A DNA stretch of 64,000 nt. It comes from Actinopolymorpha pittospori. GTDB lineage: Bacteria; Actinomycetota; Actinomycetes; Propionibacteriales; Actinopolymorphaceae. Within the stretch, counting starts at the first letter, position 1. Every line of letters starts with the position of its first letter. The notes beneath the pieces were generated by a model. The model saw only the letters and a list, made by a program, of their open reading frames with translations. It searched no databases and had not been told where the DNA came from. This document shows positions 40,475 to 50,406 of the stretch, in pieces. The position numbers were made by a program, and so were the translations under genes. The DNA is taken from contig NZ_JADBEM010000001.1 of assembly GCF_014873875.1 (NCBI RefSeq), positions 2,852,001 through 2,916,000 of the forward strand, written 5' to 3'.

Positions 40475-43299
40475 GTGGACAGTGCGGTGGTTGGCCGCGA
40501 CGCCGTGCTCGAACGGGCCTGGCGATCGCTGGCCGGGCCAGGAGTGGTGTTGATCGAGGGGCCGGCCGGGATCGGGAAGACCGCCATGTGGCGCGGTCTG
40601 GTGGGCCGTGCGCGGGCAGCCGGCTGGCGGGTGCTGTCCTGCGCGCCGACCGAGGCCGAGGCCGCGCTGCCGTTCGCCGCCCTCGCCGACCTGCTGCGCC
40701 CCCTGGCCGAGCAGATGGCGACCCTGCCCCGTCCCCAGCGCGTCGCCGCCGAGGTGGCGTTGTTGGCGTCGGACTCCGAGGAGCCGATCGACGAACGTGC
40801 CCTCGGCGCGGCGACCAGGTCGCTGCTGGATGCCGCCGTGTCCGCCGTGTCCGCCGTGTCCGCCGGGTCCGCCGGGTCCGGCACGGGCGAGACGCCGGTG
40901 CTGGTGGCCGTCGACGACGCGCCCTGGCTGGACCGCCCGAGCGAACGCGCCCTGCGCTTCGCGCTCCGCCGGGTCGCCCCGAGGCTCGCTGTTCTGGTCA
41001 CCTGTCGGTCGGACTCGGGTCCCGCGAGCGTGCCACCGGTACCCCTCGGGCTCGACCAGGAACCGACGGCCGGCGCGCTCACCCGGATCGAGCTGGACCC
41101 CCTGGGCGTCGGCGCCACCACATCGTGCGCGCCCGGCTCGGCGCGACCCTGAGCCGGCCACTCCTCGCGCGGATCGCCCGCGACGCCGGTGGCAACCCGC
41201 TGCTCGCCATCGAGCTGGCCCGAGCCGTACTCCGGCTGCCCCGCCTGCCCTCGCCCGGCGAGGACCTTCCGGTCGTCGCGTCCATGCAGCAGTTGCTGGC
41301 CGACGCGTTCGCGATCCTGCCGGTGCCGAGCCGGGACGCCGTACGCCTCGCGGCCCTGCTCGCCGTACCGACACTGCGGAGCCTGCGCGCGGCGGGCGTG
41401 ACGCCGACCGACTTCGACGCCGCGGAGGAGGCCGGTCTGCTCACCGTCTCACCGACGGGCATCGAGTTCGCGCATCCGGTGTACGCGGCGGCGGTGCGGA
41501 CCGCCATCCCGGCCGGGGTACGCCGCCAGCTCCACCGCCGGCTTGCGGACGTCGTCGCCGACCCGGACGAGCGGGCCCGACACCTCGCGCAGTACGCCCT
41601 GGAACCCGACGCCGCCATCGCGCGCGAGGTCGCGGCGGCCGCCGAGCGCCGGCGCGCCCACGGGGCACCGGAGCTCGCCGCCGAACTCCACGAACGCGCC
41701 GCGAAGCTCACACCACCGGAGGAGACCGCCGAGCGGGGCCGACGCCGGCTCGCGGCGGCACGTTGTCGCTACGACAGCGGCGACTACGCCACGGCCGGTG
41801 CGGAGGCGGACGCCGTGGCGAGCGAGCTGACCGGGGAAGTACGCGCCGAGGCGTTGCTGCTGCGGGCGTCCGTCGCGTGGAGCGCGGACGACCTCGCCAC
41901 CGCGCTCAGCGCCGGTGAGGCCGGGTTGGCCGCGGCGCCACCCGACTCCGCCCTGGCCGGGCGCATCCACGCCCACCTGGGCGTCTTCCGGGACGCGCCG
42001 GAACCCGCTCGCCTCCACGCCGAGGCGGCGGCGACCCTGCTGGCCAGGAGCGACGACGAGGCCGACCGGTCGCTGCTCGCCGGCGTGTCACTGCAGCTCT
42101 TCTTCAACGAGATCCGCGCTGGACGGCCGGCCCGGACCGAGCTGCTGGAACGGGCCCTCCAGCTCGAGGGCGACGAGCCGTCCTGGCTGGCCGGGACGGT
42201 CCCGCCGATCTGGTGGAAGGCGATCGACGAGCACGACCGCGCTCGTACCCGGCTGCACGCGATGCTGACCTGGGCGGTCGGCCGGGGGGACGAGCCGTCG
42301 CAGCACGAGGTGCTCACCCATCTCGGCGAGGCTGAGCTGCTGGCCGGCCGGTGGTCCGCGGCCGAGTCGCACATCCGCGCCGCCCGCGAACTCGGCGAGC
42401 AGCTCGGCTCCGGGCTCATCGCCGAGAGCTGGCTCGGCGGGCTGCTGGCCGCGTATCGAGGACAGCTCACCGAGGCGGCCAGCGTCCGGGAGCGGTGCCT
42501 GCGCCTCGCCGAGGAGCACGACGACCTGTGGTGCCGGCGGCTGTACCTCCAGCTCGCCGGCCTGGTCGCGCTGTCCGCGGGCCGGATGGCCGAGGCCGCG
42601 ACGGCGTACGGCGAACTCGCCCACCGGATCGACGCCCTCGGTCTGGTCGAGCCGTTGTCGATGCGCTTCGAACCGGACTGGATCGAGGCGTGCGTCGGGT
42701 CCGGGGACCTCGACACGGCGGCGGTGGCCCTGGAGCGGCTCACCACGCGCCACGCGCGGTTGCCGCGGCCGTGGACGACGTTGGGGCTGGTCCGCAGCCG
42801 GGCCGTCCTCGCCAGCGCGCGAGGTGAGGATCCGGCGGGGGCGCTGGCCGATCTCCTCGCGGCACGGGCAGCCGTCCCGGCCGACGTACTCCCACTCGAC
42901 CGGGCTCGCTGCCTGCTGGTCGCCGGGATGGTGCACCGGCGGACCAGGCGCAAGCGGGAGGCCAGGGAGGCGCTGGAAGCCGCGGCGGCGGAGTTCGCCG
43001 CGCTCGGTGCGACGGCGTTCGCCGAGCGCGCCCGCGAGGAACTCGCCCGCGTCGGCGGTCGCCCTCCCGCTCCAAGCCACCTGACCGCGACGGAGGACCG
43101 GGTCGCCCGCCTCGCCGCGCAGGGACGCACCAACCGGGCCATCGCCGACGCGTTGTTCCTCAGCCCCAAGACGGTCGAGGCCAACCTGGCCCGGGTCTAC
43201 CGCAAGCTCGGCATCGCGAGCCGGGCCGAACTCGGTGCGGCGATGGTCGGAGTGCCCCCGCGGCCGGCCGAGAAGCAGGTGGCGACCGAGGGTCGGTAG
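40475..43299 (+). pseudogene. LAL-family LuxR regulator, split by a frameshift
   Basis: The N-terminal half (from GTG 40475) has Walker A LIEGPAGIGKTAMW and a Walker B-like VLVAVDDAPWLD, ending in the wrong stop at 41152. The C-terminal half in another frame resumes HHIVRARLGATLSRPLLARI, then DAGGNPLLA, TPR-like helical repeats and a LuxR HTH (QGRTNRAIADALFLSPKTVE). Restoring one base near 41105-41116 would rejoin them into an about 940-residue large ATP-binding LuxR regulator. A (TCCGCCGTG)n slippage-type run lies at 40835-40874. Expressed as is, only a truncated AAA part would form. Confidence 0.8.
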
Positions 43300-43369
43300 G
43301 GGTCGAGGGGATCGATGCAGAGGGAAACACCCGATTCCTCGGGCTCCGCGCGGCCCTAACTTTCCTTAC

Positions 43370-43702
43370 GTGACCCGCCGACTGTTCGCCCTGGAGCACT
43401 ACGACCGCACCGGTGGTGAGTCCGTCCCCGAGATGGGACCACTCGCCGGTACGCCAGGTCTGCGGCTGGTCGGCGCGGTGCACCTGCCCGCCGACGACGT
43501 GGTTCTCGCGCTCGTCGAAGGTTCCGACGCCGAGACCGTCGCCGCCGCGGCAGCCGCCGCCGGCTGGCGGGTGGATCGGCTGACCCCGGCGGCCTGGCTG
43601 GCGCCCTGGGAACCGCGGGCGGGCGACACGGAAACGACAGACCGCGGACCGGGTGTACCCGGCCGCACGAAACACAAGGGGGAAGAACCATGCGACGCTT
43701 GA
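43370..43702 (+). CDS. Hypothetical protein
   Basis: The 110-residue protein from GTG 43370 reads MTRRLFALEHYDRTG and GLRLVGAVHLPADDVVLALV, then GSDAETVAAAAAAAGWRVDR. It is compatible with a small ferredoxin-like (DUF4242-like) fold, but I do not recognise it firmly. It overlaps the next gene by 13 bases. The C-terminal tail (GPGVPGRTKHKGEEP) is not conserved-looking. Confidence 0.55.
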   Translation: MTRRLFALEHYDRTGGESVPEMGPLAGTPGLRLVGAVHLPADDVVLALVEGSDAETVAAAAAAAGWRVDRLTPAAWLAPWEPRAGDTETTDRGPGVPGRTKHKGEEPCDA

Positions 43703-44274
43703 TCGCTCCGATGGTGTGCATGTTCCTGCTCGGAGTCGCCGGGTGCGGCTCGTCGGACTCCCCGGACGAGACGGCCGCGAACGACGCGGCCACGGTCGAG
43801 TCCGGCGCGCAGCAGGGCAGTGACGGCGCGGCGGGGAACGAGGCCGGGACCGACGCCGGGACCGACGCCGTGGACGCCGGCACCGGCGGTGTGGCCGCCA
43901 ACAACGACGTCCCGCCCTGCCCGTTCACCGCGGACCAGGTCACCGACCTGGTCGGCCAGCCGATGACCGACGAGGGGAACTGCCTGTTCGGCGACGGCAA
44001 GGGCGTGGCCAGCGTGACCATCACCACGGCGTCCGGTCTCGCCGGCGCGACGACGTACGCCTACTCCCACGACATGGCAGGGAAGTCGTTCGACGCGGTG
44101 ACCGACCTCGACTACGGCACCGACTCCTATCTCGCGGTCAAGGACATCCAGGCCGAGGCCGTGGTCGTCAGTGACAAGGGCAGCTACACGGTGATCATGA
44201 GCAGCTTCGAGCGCTTCGACAATGCCGGATACGAGCAGACGATGCGCAAGATGCTCGACCAGATCATGGCCTGA
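43690..44274 (+). CDS. Secreted lipoprotein (DUF3558-like)
   Basis: The 194-residue protein has a lipoprotein signal (LLGVAGC, lipidated Cys near 19), an acidic Asp/Ala/Gly-rich linker and a folded domain with a Cys pair (PPCPFTADQVTDLVGQPM and GNCLFGDG). Layout and Cys spacing resemble DUF3558-type actinobacterial lipoproteins. ATG 43690 follows AAGGGGGAAG. It is the first of a run of lipoproteins on the plus strand. Confidence 0.85.
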   Translation: MRRLIAPMVCMFLLGVAGCGSSDSPDETAANDAATVESGAQQGSDGAAGNEAGTDAGTDAVDAGTGGVAANNDVPPCPFTADQVTDLVGQPMTDEGNCLFGDGKGVASVTITTASGLAGATTYAYSHDMAGKSFDAVTDLDYGTDSYLAVKDIQAEAVVVSDKGSYTVIMSSFERFDNAGYEQTMRKMLDQIMA

Positions 44275-44303
44275 CACCCCTCATGAACCCAAGGAGAGAC
44301 CAG

Positions 44304-44867
44304 ATGAGGCGGACGCGGACCGGTCGGCGACCAGCGCTGCTCGGTGTGGTCGTCCTCGCGATGACCGGCCTGGTCGGCTGCGGTCAGGACGCCCCGGAGG
44401 CGGTCGCAGACTCGCAGGCGGCGCAGGTGAGCCCGGCGGCCGAGCCGACCACCGAACCGGCACCGACCCAGACGCCGAGCCCGACACCCACGCCGACCCC
44501 GGCAGCGGTGGACCCGTGCGCCCTGGTGACGGCCGAGGAGGCAGCCCACCTCGCGGGTACACCGCTGAACCCGGCCCAGCGCGTACGCGACACCTGCACC
44601 TACACCGGTCCCGTGACCGGTCCCACCGCGCAGGTCGAGGTCTACCTGGGCGACGGAGCGAAGAAGATCCTCGACATCGACCGCCAACTCGGCCACGAAC
44701 TGAAGCCCCTTCCCGGCGTCGGCGACGAGGCCTACGCCGAGGACGGCGCCGCCTTCTTCCAGAAGTCGGGGCTGTGGGTCTCGATCCGCCTCGTACGGCT
44801 GAACGACCCGGCGGAGAACCGGAAGCCGCTCGAGGAGGCGGCCCGCACGGCGGCGAGCCGCGTCTGA
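44304..44867 (+). CDS. Secreted lipoprotein (DUF3558-like)
   Basis: The 187-residue protein has a signal with lipobox LVGC, a Thr/Pro-rich linker (EPAPTQTPSPTPTPTP) and VDPCALVTAEEAAHLAGTPL with CTYTGPV, the DUF3558 Cys pair. ATG 44304 has AAGGAGAG upstream; an ATG at 44283 is in frame but lacks one. It resembles the preceding lipoprotein and may be a duplicate. Confidence 0.87.
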   Translation: MRRTRTGRRPALLGVVVLAMTGLVGCGQDAPEAVADSQAAQVSPAAEPTTEPAPTQTPSPTPTPTPAAVDPCALVTAEEAAHLAGTPLNPAQRVRDTCTYTGPVTGPTAQVEVYLGDGAKKILDIDRQLGHELKPLPGVGDEAYAEDGAAFFQKSGLWVSIRLVRLNDPAENRKPLEEAARTAASRV

Positions 44868-45016
44868 CCGAACGCCGCGGACCACCCGCCCGGTCTGGCA
44901 CAGCCACCTTTGTCCAGTACTCGGTCCACTGGTCGGTCCACCGGATCGACTCACTGGGTCGGTTCACTGACCGGTCCGCTGATCCAGCCATCCCAACCTC
45001 GACGAGGGGAGCCGTC

Positions 45017-46596
45017 GTGCACGTCCAACTGGTGACCCGCCGAGGCCTCGTCGCGCTCGTCGTCGCCCTGGGTGTCCTGCTCGGTGCCGCCGCGTGTGGC
45101 CGGCCCCTGCCGGCCGGTCCCACCGGCACACCGAGTGCGCCGCCGGAGCAGCAGCGTGGTGACGCGCCCGCCACCGAGGCCGACCTGCGCTACGGGCAGG
45201 AAGTGGTGCCGAACCCAGGCGTGACGTACCAGCCGAACGTGGTCCTGGTGGGGGAGGTGGCCGGTCGGTGCGCTCGGCGACGGCCGACGGGTTGACCTGG
45301 CGCATCGACCCACGCGCCGACCGGGCGGACGAGTTGGCCCCGGGGAAGGTCATGTTCCTCACCGGCCGGGCGGTCGGCCGGGTGCTGGACGTGCGTCGGG
45401 AGGGCGCGGACCTGGCGGTCACCATCGGGCCGGTCGACATCACCGAGGTGATCCGGGACGGCAGGTTCGCGACGGACCGGCCGGTCGCCTTCGACAAGGT
45501 CGTCGTCTACTCCGCCGAGGATCCGTTCTGGGCGCAGACGGAGTCCGAACCGGACCCCGATGCCTCAGGCGGCGGCGGGAGTGGGGGGAGCGGCGGCGGT
45601 GGGGGGAGCGGCAGCGGCGGACGGATACCCGGTTTCTCCGCGCCGATCGGCCAGACCACGGGGCTGGCCGGTCCGCGCGAGGGCCCGGTGACCAGGGAGG
45701 GGCGGCCGCCGCTGCCGCCGCCGCGACTCGGCGGACCGATCGACGCCGTCGCCGGCGCTTTCCGGCTCACCCCCACCTGCTGCGCGGGCGGGATCGGGGC
45801 GCACTTCCACTACGACCGCGAGGGCGTCCGCCTCGACGGGAACGTCGAACTGCTGCTGACCAAGCCGTCCGGCGGGTTCGACCTGGTGATCGAGGGCGGC
45901 CGGATCACGACGGCGAAGTTCCAGATCGAGGGAGGCGTCGGCCTTCGGCTCAAGGTCGCGGGCGCCACCAAGGTGGGCACCCAAGGCAACATCCACCCCT
46001 ACATCACCGTGCCGGTCGACTTCACGGTCCCGTTGGGGCAGTTCCTCGGCGTGCCGTTCTCCGCGACCATCAACCAGGCGTTGGAGATCCGGACGGCGTT
46101 CAGCGCCAAGGACGGCAACATCAAGGCGGAGGGGGAGTACACCTTCACCGGGGGCCTCGGCTTCGGGTACGACAAGGGCAGGTTCGGCCCGCCGGGCCCG
46201 CAGGGCTTCACCACGAAGAACAGCATCACCAACTCGATCACCGGCCCGTCCGTCGGCGTCAACGGACTGCTCGTCACCTACCAGGTCCGGTTCCATGTGG
46301 GGATCGGGGCCTTCGGCTTCACCACCGGGCTGTACGTCGGCCTGACCGCGGCGGTCGGGCTGAGCGTCGGCTCGGCGCTGGGCTCGCCCATCACGGTGTG
46401 CAAGGGGACGGGTGTCAGCCTCTCCACGGACTTCGGTGTCGGCTACACGCTCCCGGCCCCGGTCGTGAACGTGATCAACTTCTTCCTCCGCGTGTTCAAG
46501 GCCAAACCCATCGAGCGCAGGGGCGGCATCGGCTCGTCGGCCACCTTCTTCGCCAAGGCGGAGATCGTTCCCGACATACCGTTGTGCCGTGCATGA
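45017..46596 (+). pseudogene. Secreted lipoprotein with Gly-rich linker, frameshifted
   Basis: The frame from GTG 45017 (ribosome site GAGGGGA) encodes a lipoprotein signal (LVALVVALGVLLGAAAC) and RYGQEVVPNPGVTYQPNVVLVG. A frameshift in a G5 run (45250-45254) then leads to RSVRSATADGLTWRIDP, APGKVMFLTGRAVGRVLDVR, a Gly/Ser-rich linker and a long beta-rich domain (GGFDLVIEGGRITTAKFQIE, GEYTFTGGLGFGYDKG). One extra G would give VLVGGGGRSVRSATADG. Function unknown; probably a cell-surface adhesin or carrier-like protein. Confidence 0.75.
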
Positions 46597-48016
46597 ATCG
46601 CGGCTGCCCACCCTCGGTCCGGGGGATGCCACAGACGTGGTCGAGTCCAAGGATGCTCGCGAGTACCGGCGACTGTTGCCGATCCGAGGCAACGGCTCGC
46701 GCGCGGACCTGATCGCCGTCGCGGCCGGACTCGTCCTGCTCGCCGCGGCGGTCGTGGTGGGCATCTCGTTGCGGGCCGACGGCGTGCCGATCCATGCCCC
46801 GACCGCGCCGCTGCTGGGGATCTGGCAGCCCCATGTCGGCGCGACCACGCCGGTGGCCTGCGCGCTCGCGGTCCTCGTGGTCGGCTGGGGGCCGACCCTG
46901 GCGAGCCGGCTGCGTTGGCGGTGGCTGCTGGTCGCCGCCTGGGCGGTGTCGCTCGCGTGGATCTTCAGCCTTGCCCTCGTGGACGGCTGGGCGCGGCTCG
47001 CCGCCCGGCTGCCGCACGACTATCTCGTCGCGCTGCCGACCGCACCGCCGTGGCCGGAGCTGTTGCGGATCTACACCGACCGGATCGTCGGTGGCCAACC
47101 CGACTCCTGGACCACGCACGTGGCCGGGCACCCGCCGGCCGCGCTGGGGTTCTTCTCGCTGCTGGACCGCATCGGCCTGTCCGGCGGCGGGTGGGCCGCG
47201 TTCGTCTGCATGGTGCTCGGCTCCACGGCCCCGGTGGCGGTGGCGGTCGCGCTGGGCTGCCTGGACGGCGAGGACGTCGCCCGGCGGGCGCTGCCCTTCC
47301 TCGTGCTGGCGCCGGCGGCATTGTGGATCGGCGTCTCGGCGGACGCCCTCTTCCTGGCCGTCTCGGCGTGGGGGATCGCGTTGCTGGCCGCCGCGACCCG
47401 GCTGCGCGGACCAGGCGGGCCGGCTGCCGCCGTCGGTGCGGGGTTGCTGCTCGGGCTGTCGCTCTATCTGTCGTACGGTCTGGCGCTGCTCGGCGTGGTC
47501 GCGCTGGCGGTGCTCGCGGTCGGCCGGCGGCTGCGCCCACTCGTCATCGCGGGCCTGGCGGTGGTCGCGGTCGTACTCGTCTTCACCCTCGCCGGCTTCC
47601 ACTGGTGGGAGGGGTACGACCGGCTGGTCGTGCGCTACTACCAGGGGTGGGGCGCCGAACGCCCGTACTCCTACTGGGTGTGGGCCGACCTCGCGGCCCT
47701 GCTCGTCTGCACCGGGCTCGCGGTGCCGGCCGCCCTGCGTCGGGTGCTGGTGGTGATCGGCGACGCCGCCCGGACGCGGACCTGGCCCCGACCCGTCCTC
47801 GGGACCTGTGCGGTGGTCCTCGCGACCGCCGCCGCGGTGACCGCTGGGACCCTGTCCGGGCTCAGCAAGGCCGAGGTGGAACGGATCTGGCTGCCCTACG
47901 CGCTGTGGCTGGTCGCCGCCTGCGCCCTGCTGCCTGCTCGAACGCACCGGTACTGGCTCGCCCTACAGGCGGTCACTGCTCTGGTCGTCCAGCATCTGGT
48001 GCTGACGAGTTGGTGA
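46589..48016 (+). CDS. Polytopic membrane protein, GT-C-like
   Basis: The 475-residue protein has about ten or more TM segments, with loops GGQPDSWTTHVAGHPPAALG, HWWEGYDRLVVRYYQGWGAE and SKAEVERIWLPYALWLV. Topology, periplasmic His/Asp and the aromatic RIWLPY loop resemble actinobacterial GT-C/mannosyltransferase-like proteins, but no catalytic motif is certain. GTG 46589 overlaps the preceding stop. The 3' end overlaps a convergent gene by 44 bases. Confidence 0.8.
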   Translation: MHESRLPTLGPGDATDVVESKDAREYRRLLPIRGNGSRADLIAVAAGLVLLAAAVVVGISLRADGVPIHAPTAPLLGIWQPHVGATTPVACALAVLVVGWGPTLASRLRWRWLLVAAWAVSLAWIFSLALVDGWARLAARLPHDYLVALPTAPPWPELLRIYTDRIVGGQPDSWTTHVAGHPPAALGFFSLLDRIGLSGGGWAAFVCMVLGSTAPVAVAVALGCLDGEDVARRALPFLVLAPAALWIGVSADALFLAVSAWGIALLAAATRLRGPGGPAAAVGAGLLLGLSLYLSYGLALLGVVALAVLAVGRRLRPLVIAGLAVVAVVLVFTLAGFHWWEGYDRLVVRYYQGWGAERPYSYWVWADLAALLVCTGLAVPAALRRVLVVIGDAARTRTWPRPVLGTCAVVLATAAAVTAGTLSGLSKAEVERIWLPYALWLVAACALLPARTHRYWLALQAVTALVVQHLVLTSW

Positions 48017-48482
48017 GCCGCCGCGCCTGACCCACCCGCCAGGCGAGGATGACCGCCGACCCGACGAAGAGCGCTCCGGTGATCAGCAGCCAGTGCGTGA
48101 GGTACGGCGTGACCGGGCGTCCGGTGATGTGCTCGAAGCCCGACGGCAACCGCAGGATCAGCGGGGCGAACACGAGGAACAGCAACGCCGACAGCACCGC
48201 CGGCACCCGGAGATGGTTGATCCACGGACCGGGCGGGAGCGGCCCCGGAGCCGGCCGGTGCCGAAAGACCGCGCGAGCTCCCCGGTCGAGCAGGCTGTAC
48301 AACGGCAGCAGGAGGAGGTCGTGGCCCACGATGGCGCCCACGAACCACGCCGCGACGCCAAGCGGGTTCCCGGGCACGAACCGCATCGCGGCGTACCCGG
48401 CCAGCGCGAACGAACCGAGCAGCACCAGCAGGTGCAGCGGGCCGGCGCCGTACCACCGCAGCGGGCCGAGAAGCCGTCGCAT
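47973..48482 (-). CDS. Predicted membrane protein (DUF-type)
   Basis: The 169-residue protein has four hydrophobic segments, starting with LHLLVLLGSFALAGYAAMRF and ending with WLLITGALFVGSAVILAWRV. It is 11 bases downstream of the Moco oxidoreductase stop on the same strand and probably co-transcribed. No family I can name. It overlaps the GT-C-like gene at the 3' end. Confidence 0.75.
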   Translation of the reverse strand: MRRLLGPLRWYGAGPLHLLVLLGSFALAGYAAMRFVPGNPLGVAAWFVGAIVGHDLLLLPLYSLLDRGARAVFRHRPAPGPLPPGPWINHLRVPAVLSALLFLVFAPLILRLPSGFEHITGRPVTPYLTHWLLITGALFVGSAVILAWRVGQARRLTNSSAPDAGRPEQ

Positions 48483-48493
48483 GCGTCGTGCCC

Positions 48494-49801
48494 TCAGGTT
48501 CGAAACGTCATGGCCGACACCCACTTGGTGTTGTGGACGCCCGGACCGTTGGCGACGATGACCCTGGCCGGGAAGCCATGGTCGAGGGACAGGTCGGCGC
48601 CGTTGACGCGGAGCGCGAGCAGGGAGCGCGGATCCAGCACCTGGTTGGTGGCCAGGTTGGCGGTGCCGAAGCCGCCGCCGCGCTGGAGCGACTCGACGAA
48701 GGCACTGGCGAGGTCCGACTCGGGCACGCCGGCGAGGTCGGCGAGATCACGAAGCCGGACACCGGTCCAGTCCTGGACGGTCGACCAGCCCTCGACGCAG
48801 GCGATCGGCAGCCGCTCGGTGTACTGCGGCAACGCGAGCAGGTCGGCCCGCGACAGGCGCAGGCCGCGCCTGCCCACCACGTGCAGCCGCCAGTCCGGCC
48901 CGGTCTGCGCGGCGGTGATGCCGCGGTAGGCGGCCGTCTTGTTCACCGGGAAGTCGTCGAGTGCCGTGCCCTGGACGCCTCCGCGCGGGGCGAGCAACGC
49001 GAGCCTGCGGAGCGGTCCGCCGATGGTCTGCCCGATCGTCAGGACCAGGACGAGGAGCGAACCTCCTCCGACCAGAGCGATCAGGCCGCGCCGCGTCATC
49101 GTGGGCGGTTCCGGATTCGGTGCCACCAGACCGTGGTCGTCGGGCGGCTCGGGGCGGGTGTCCACGAGCCGGGTCCGCAGTTCGGTCCGCAGCCGACGCG
49201 AACGTAAGGCGGTCACCACGGTCCGGGCCCGGACCGCCACGTGCACGGCCAACGCGCCGGCGAACACCCAGGCGCCGTAGAAGTGGGCGGCGTAGAAGCC
49301 GGTCGGAAAGACGTACCAGTACTGGATGTTGATGATTCCGGTCGCGAACTCGAAGAAGGCGCCGCCGACGAGCAGGAGCAGGCTGGCGCGTTCGATCGCC
49401 TGCGCGGGCGAGGTGACCGGAGGCCAGGTGAACAGCTTCGGGATCACCGACCAGAGCTTGGCCAGCAGGACGGGTACCAGCGCGAGCCCCACCAGCACAT
49501 GGATTCCCTGCGTGAGTTGGTAGAGCCAGACGGGCCGGGTCGGCCAGGTGAAGAGATAGAACCCGAGCACCCCCTTGTCCGGCGTGGTGTCGTTGAACCG
49601 TCCGCCCAACCAGGGGTTGTACGCGGCGTAGGACAACAGTCCGGTGACGAAGACCAACGTCAGTCCCACCAGCAGAACCAGCCCCAGCACCGACGTCAGC
49701 CAGGGGCCGCGCAGCGGGCTGCGCCAGTACGTCGACCGGAACGGGTTCCTCCGCGGCGTCCTGGTCGGGTCGATCTCCGACTCCTCCCTCGGCTCGTTCA
49801 C
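48494..49801 (-). CDS. Membrane-anchored molybdopterin-dependent oxidoreductase
   Basis: The 435-residue protein has N-terminal TM helices (LTSVLGLVLLVGLTLVFVTG and more, cytochrome b561-like region about 30-190) and a C-terminal sulfite-oxidase/YedY-type Moco domain. That domain shows WRLHVVGRRGLRLSRADLLA, the Cys ligand in LPIACVEGWS, and LRVNGADLSLDHGFPARVIV. GTG 49801 overlaps the upstream TIGR04282 stop. A membrane-bound periplasmic reductase or repair enzyme is likely; the electron partner is unclear. Confidence 0.88.
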   Translation of the reverse strand: MNEPREESEIDPTRTPRRNPFRSTYWRSPLRGPWLTSVLGLVLLVGLTLVFVTGLLSYAAYNPWLGGRFNDTTPDKGVLGFYLFTWPTRPVWLYQLTQGIHVLVGLALVPVLLAKLWSVIPKLFTWPPVTSPAQAIERASLLLLVGGAFFEFATGIINIQYWYVFPTGFYAAHFYGAWVFAGALAVHVAVRARTVVTALRSRRLRTELRTRLVDTRPEPPDDHGLVAPNPEPPTMTRRGLIALVGGGSLLVLVLTIGQTIGGPLRRLALLAPRGGVQGTALDDFPVNKTAAYRGITAAQTGPDWRLHVVGRRGLRLSRADLLALPQYTERLPIACVEGWSTVQDWTGVRLRDLADLAGVPESDLASAFVESLQRGGGFGTANLATNQVLDPRSLLALRVNGADLSLDHGFPARVIVANGPGVHNTKWVSAMTFRT

Positions 49802-50406
49802 AGTCGCGCCATCGCCTGGGCGAACCGGGTGTGAGGTGCCTGCGCAGCGACCGTCACGGCGTCCGCCCAGGTGTCCACGTCGCGCAGCGGCGGGAGGTCG
49901 ACGACTCGGAGACGGGCCGCAAGGAGGCGTTGACGGAGCACGGCGCCGGTGTGGGACACCGACATCGGTACGCCGAGCACGAGTGCGGGATCGGGGTCGG
50001 CAAGCCCCAGGGCCCAGAAGCCGCCGTCCTCCGCCGGGCCGAGGTAGGCGTCGGCGGCGGCGAAGTCGCAGTCGAGCAGTTCGACGGTGACCTGCGGTGT
50101 GTCCATGCCCACCAGAAGGACCGGCCCGGTGCCGGTCTGCAGTGCCGCCGCGATCCGGACGTCGAGCGGCCCGGGCACCTGCGGCACCACGAGGAATCCC
50201 TCCGGCAACCACGCGCCTGGCGTTCCTCGCAGCGCGAGGACCCGGCTGTGCGCCGGCGCCCGCGCGACCACGGCCAGCGTGTCGGTCAGCGCCGCCCGTG
50301 CCAGCTCCGCCGCCTGTGCGGGCGAACACGGCGGCGTCAAGCGCGTCTTGGCGAAGCCGGGCCGAGGCTCCTTCGCGAGCACGACGATCGTGAGATCAGG
50401 GTGCAT
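49798..50406 (-). CDS. TIGR04282/DUF2064-type glycosyltransferase
   Basis: The 202-residue GT-A-like protein has TIVVLAKEPRPGFAKTRLTP, VLLVGMDTPQVT and LGPAEDGGFWALGL, the core of DUF2064/TIGR04282. The family is often named arsenosugar-biosynthesis glycosyltransferase, but arsenic genes are absent here. It overlaps GT2 by 11 bases and the Moco gene by 4, so all three are one operon. Confidence 0.88.
   Translation of the reverse strand: MHPDLTIVVLAKEPRPGFAKTRLTPPCSPAQAAELARAALTDTLAVVARAPAHSRVLALRGTPGAWLPEGFLVVPQVPGPLDVRIAAALQTGTGPVLLVGMDTPQVTVELLDCDFAAADAYLGPAEDGGFWALGLADPDPALVLGVPMSVSHTGAVLRQRLLAARLRVVDLPPLRDVDTWADAVTVAAQAPHTRFAQAMARL

Noticed and set aside
44926..44990. Degenerate 12-bp-like repeats (ggtccactggtc type) before the frameshifted lipoprotein gene
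   Set aside because: Too irregular to call a repeat array or operator; may be decayed slippage sequence.
49798..50406. Arsenosugar biosynthesis function for the TIGR04282 protein
   Set aside because: No arsenic resistance or ArsM-like genes accompany it; the cluster looks like envelope glycan metabolism.
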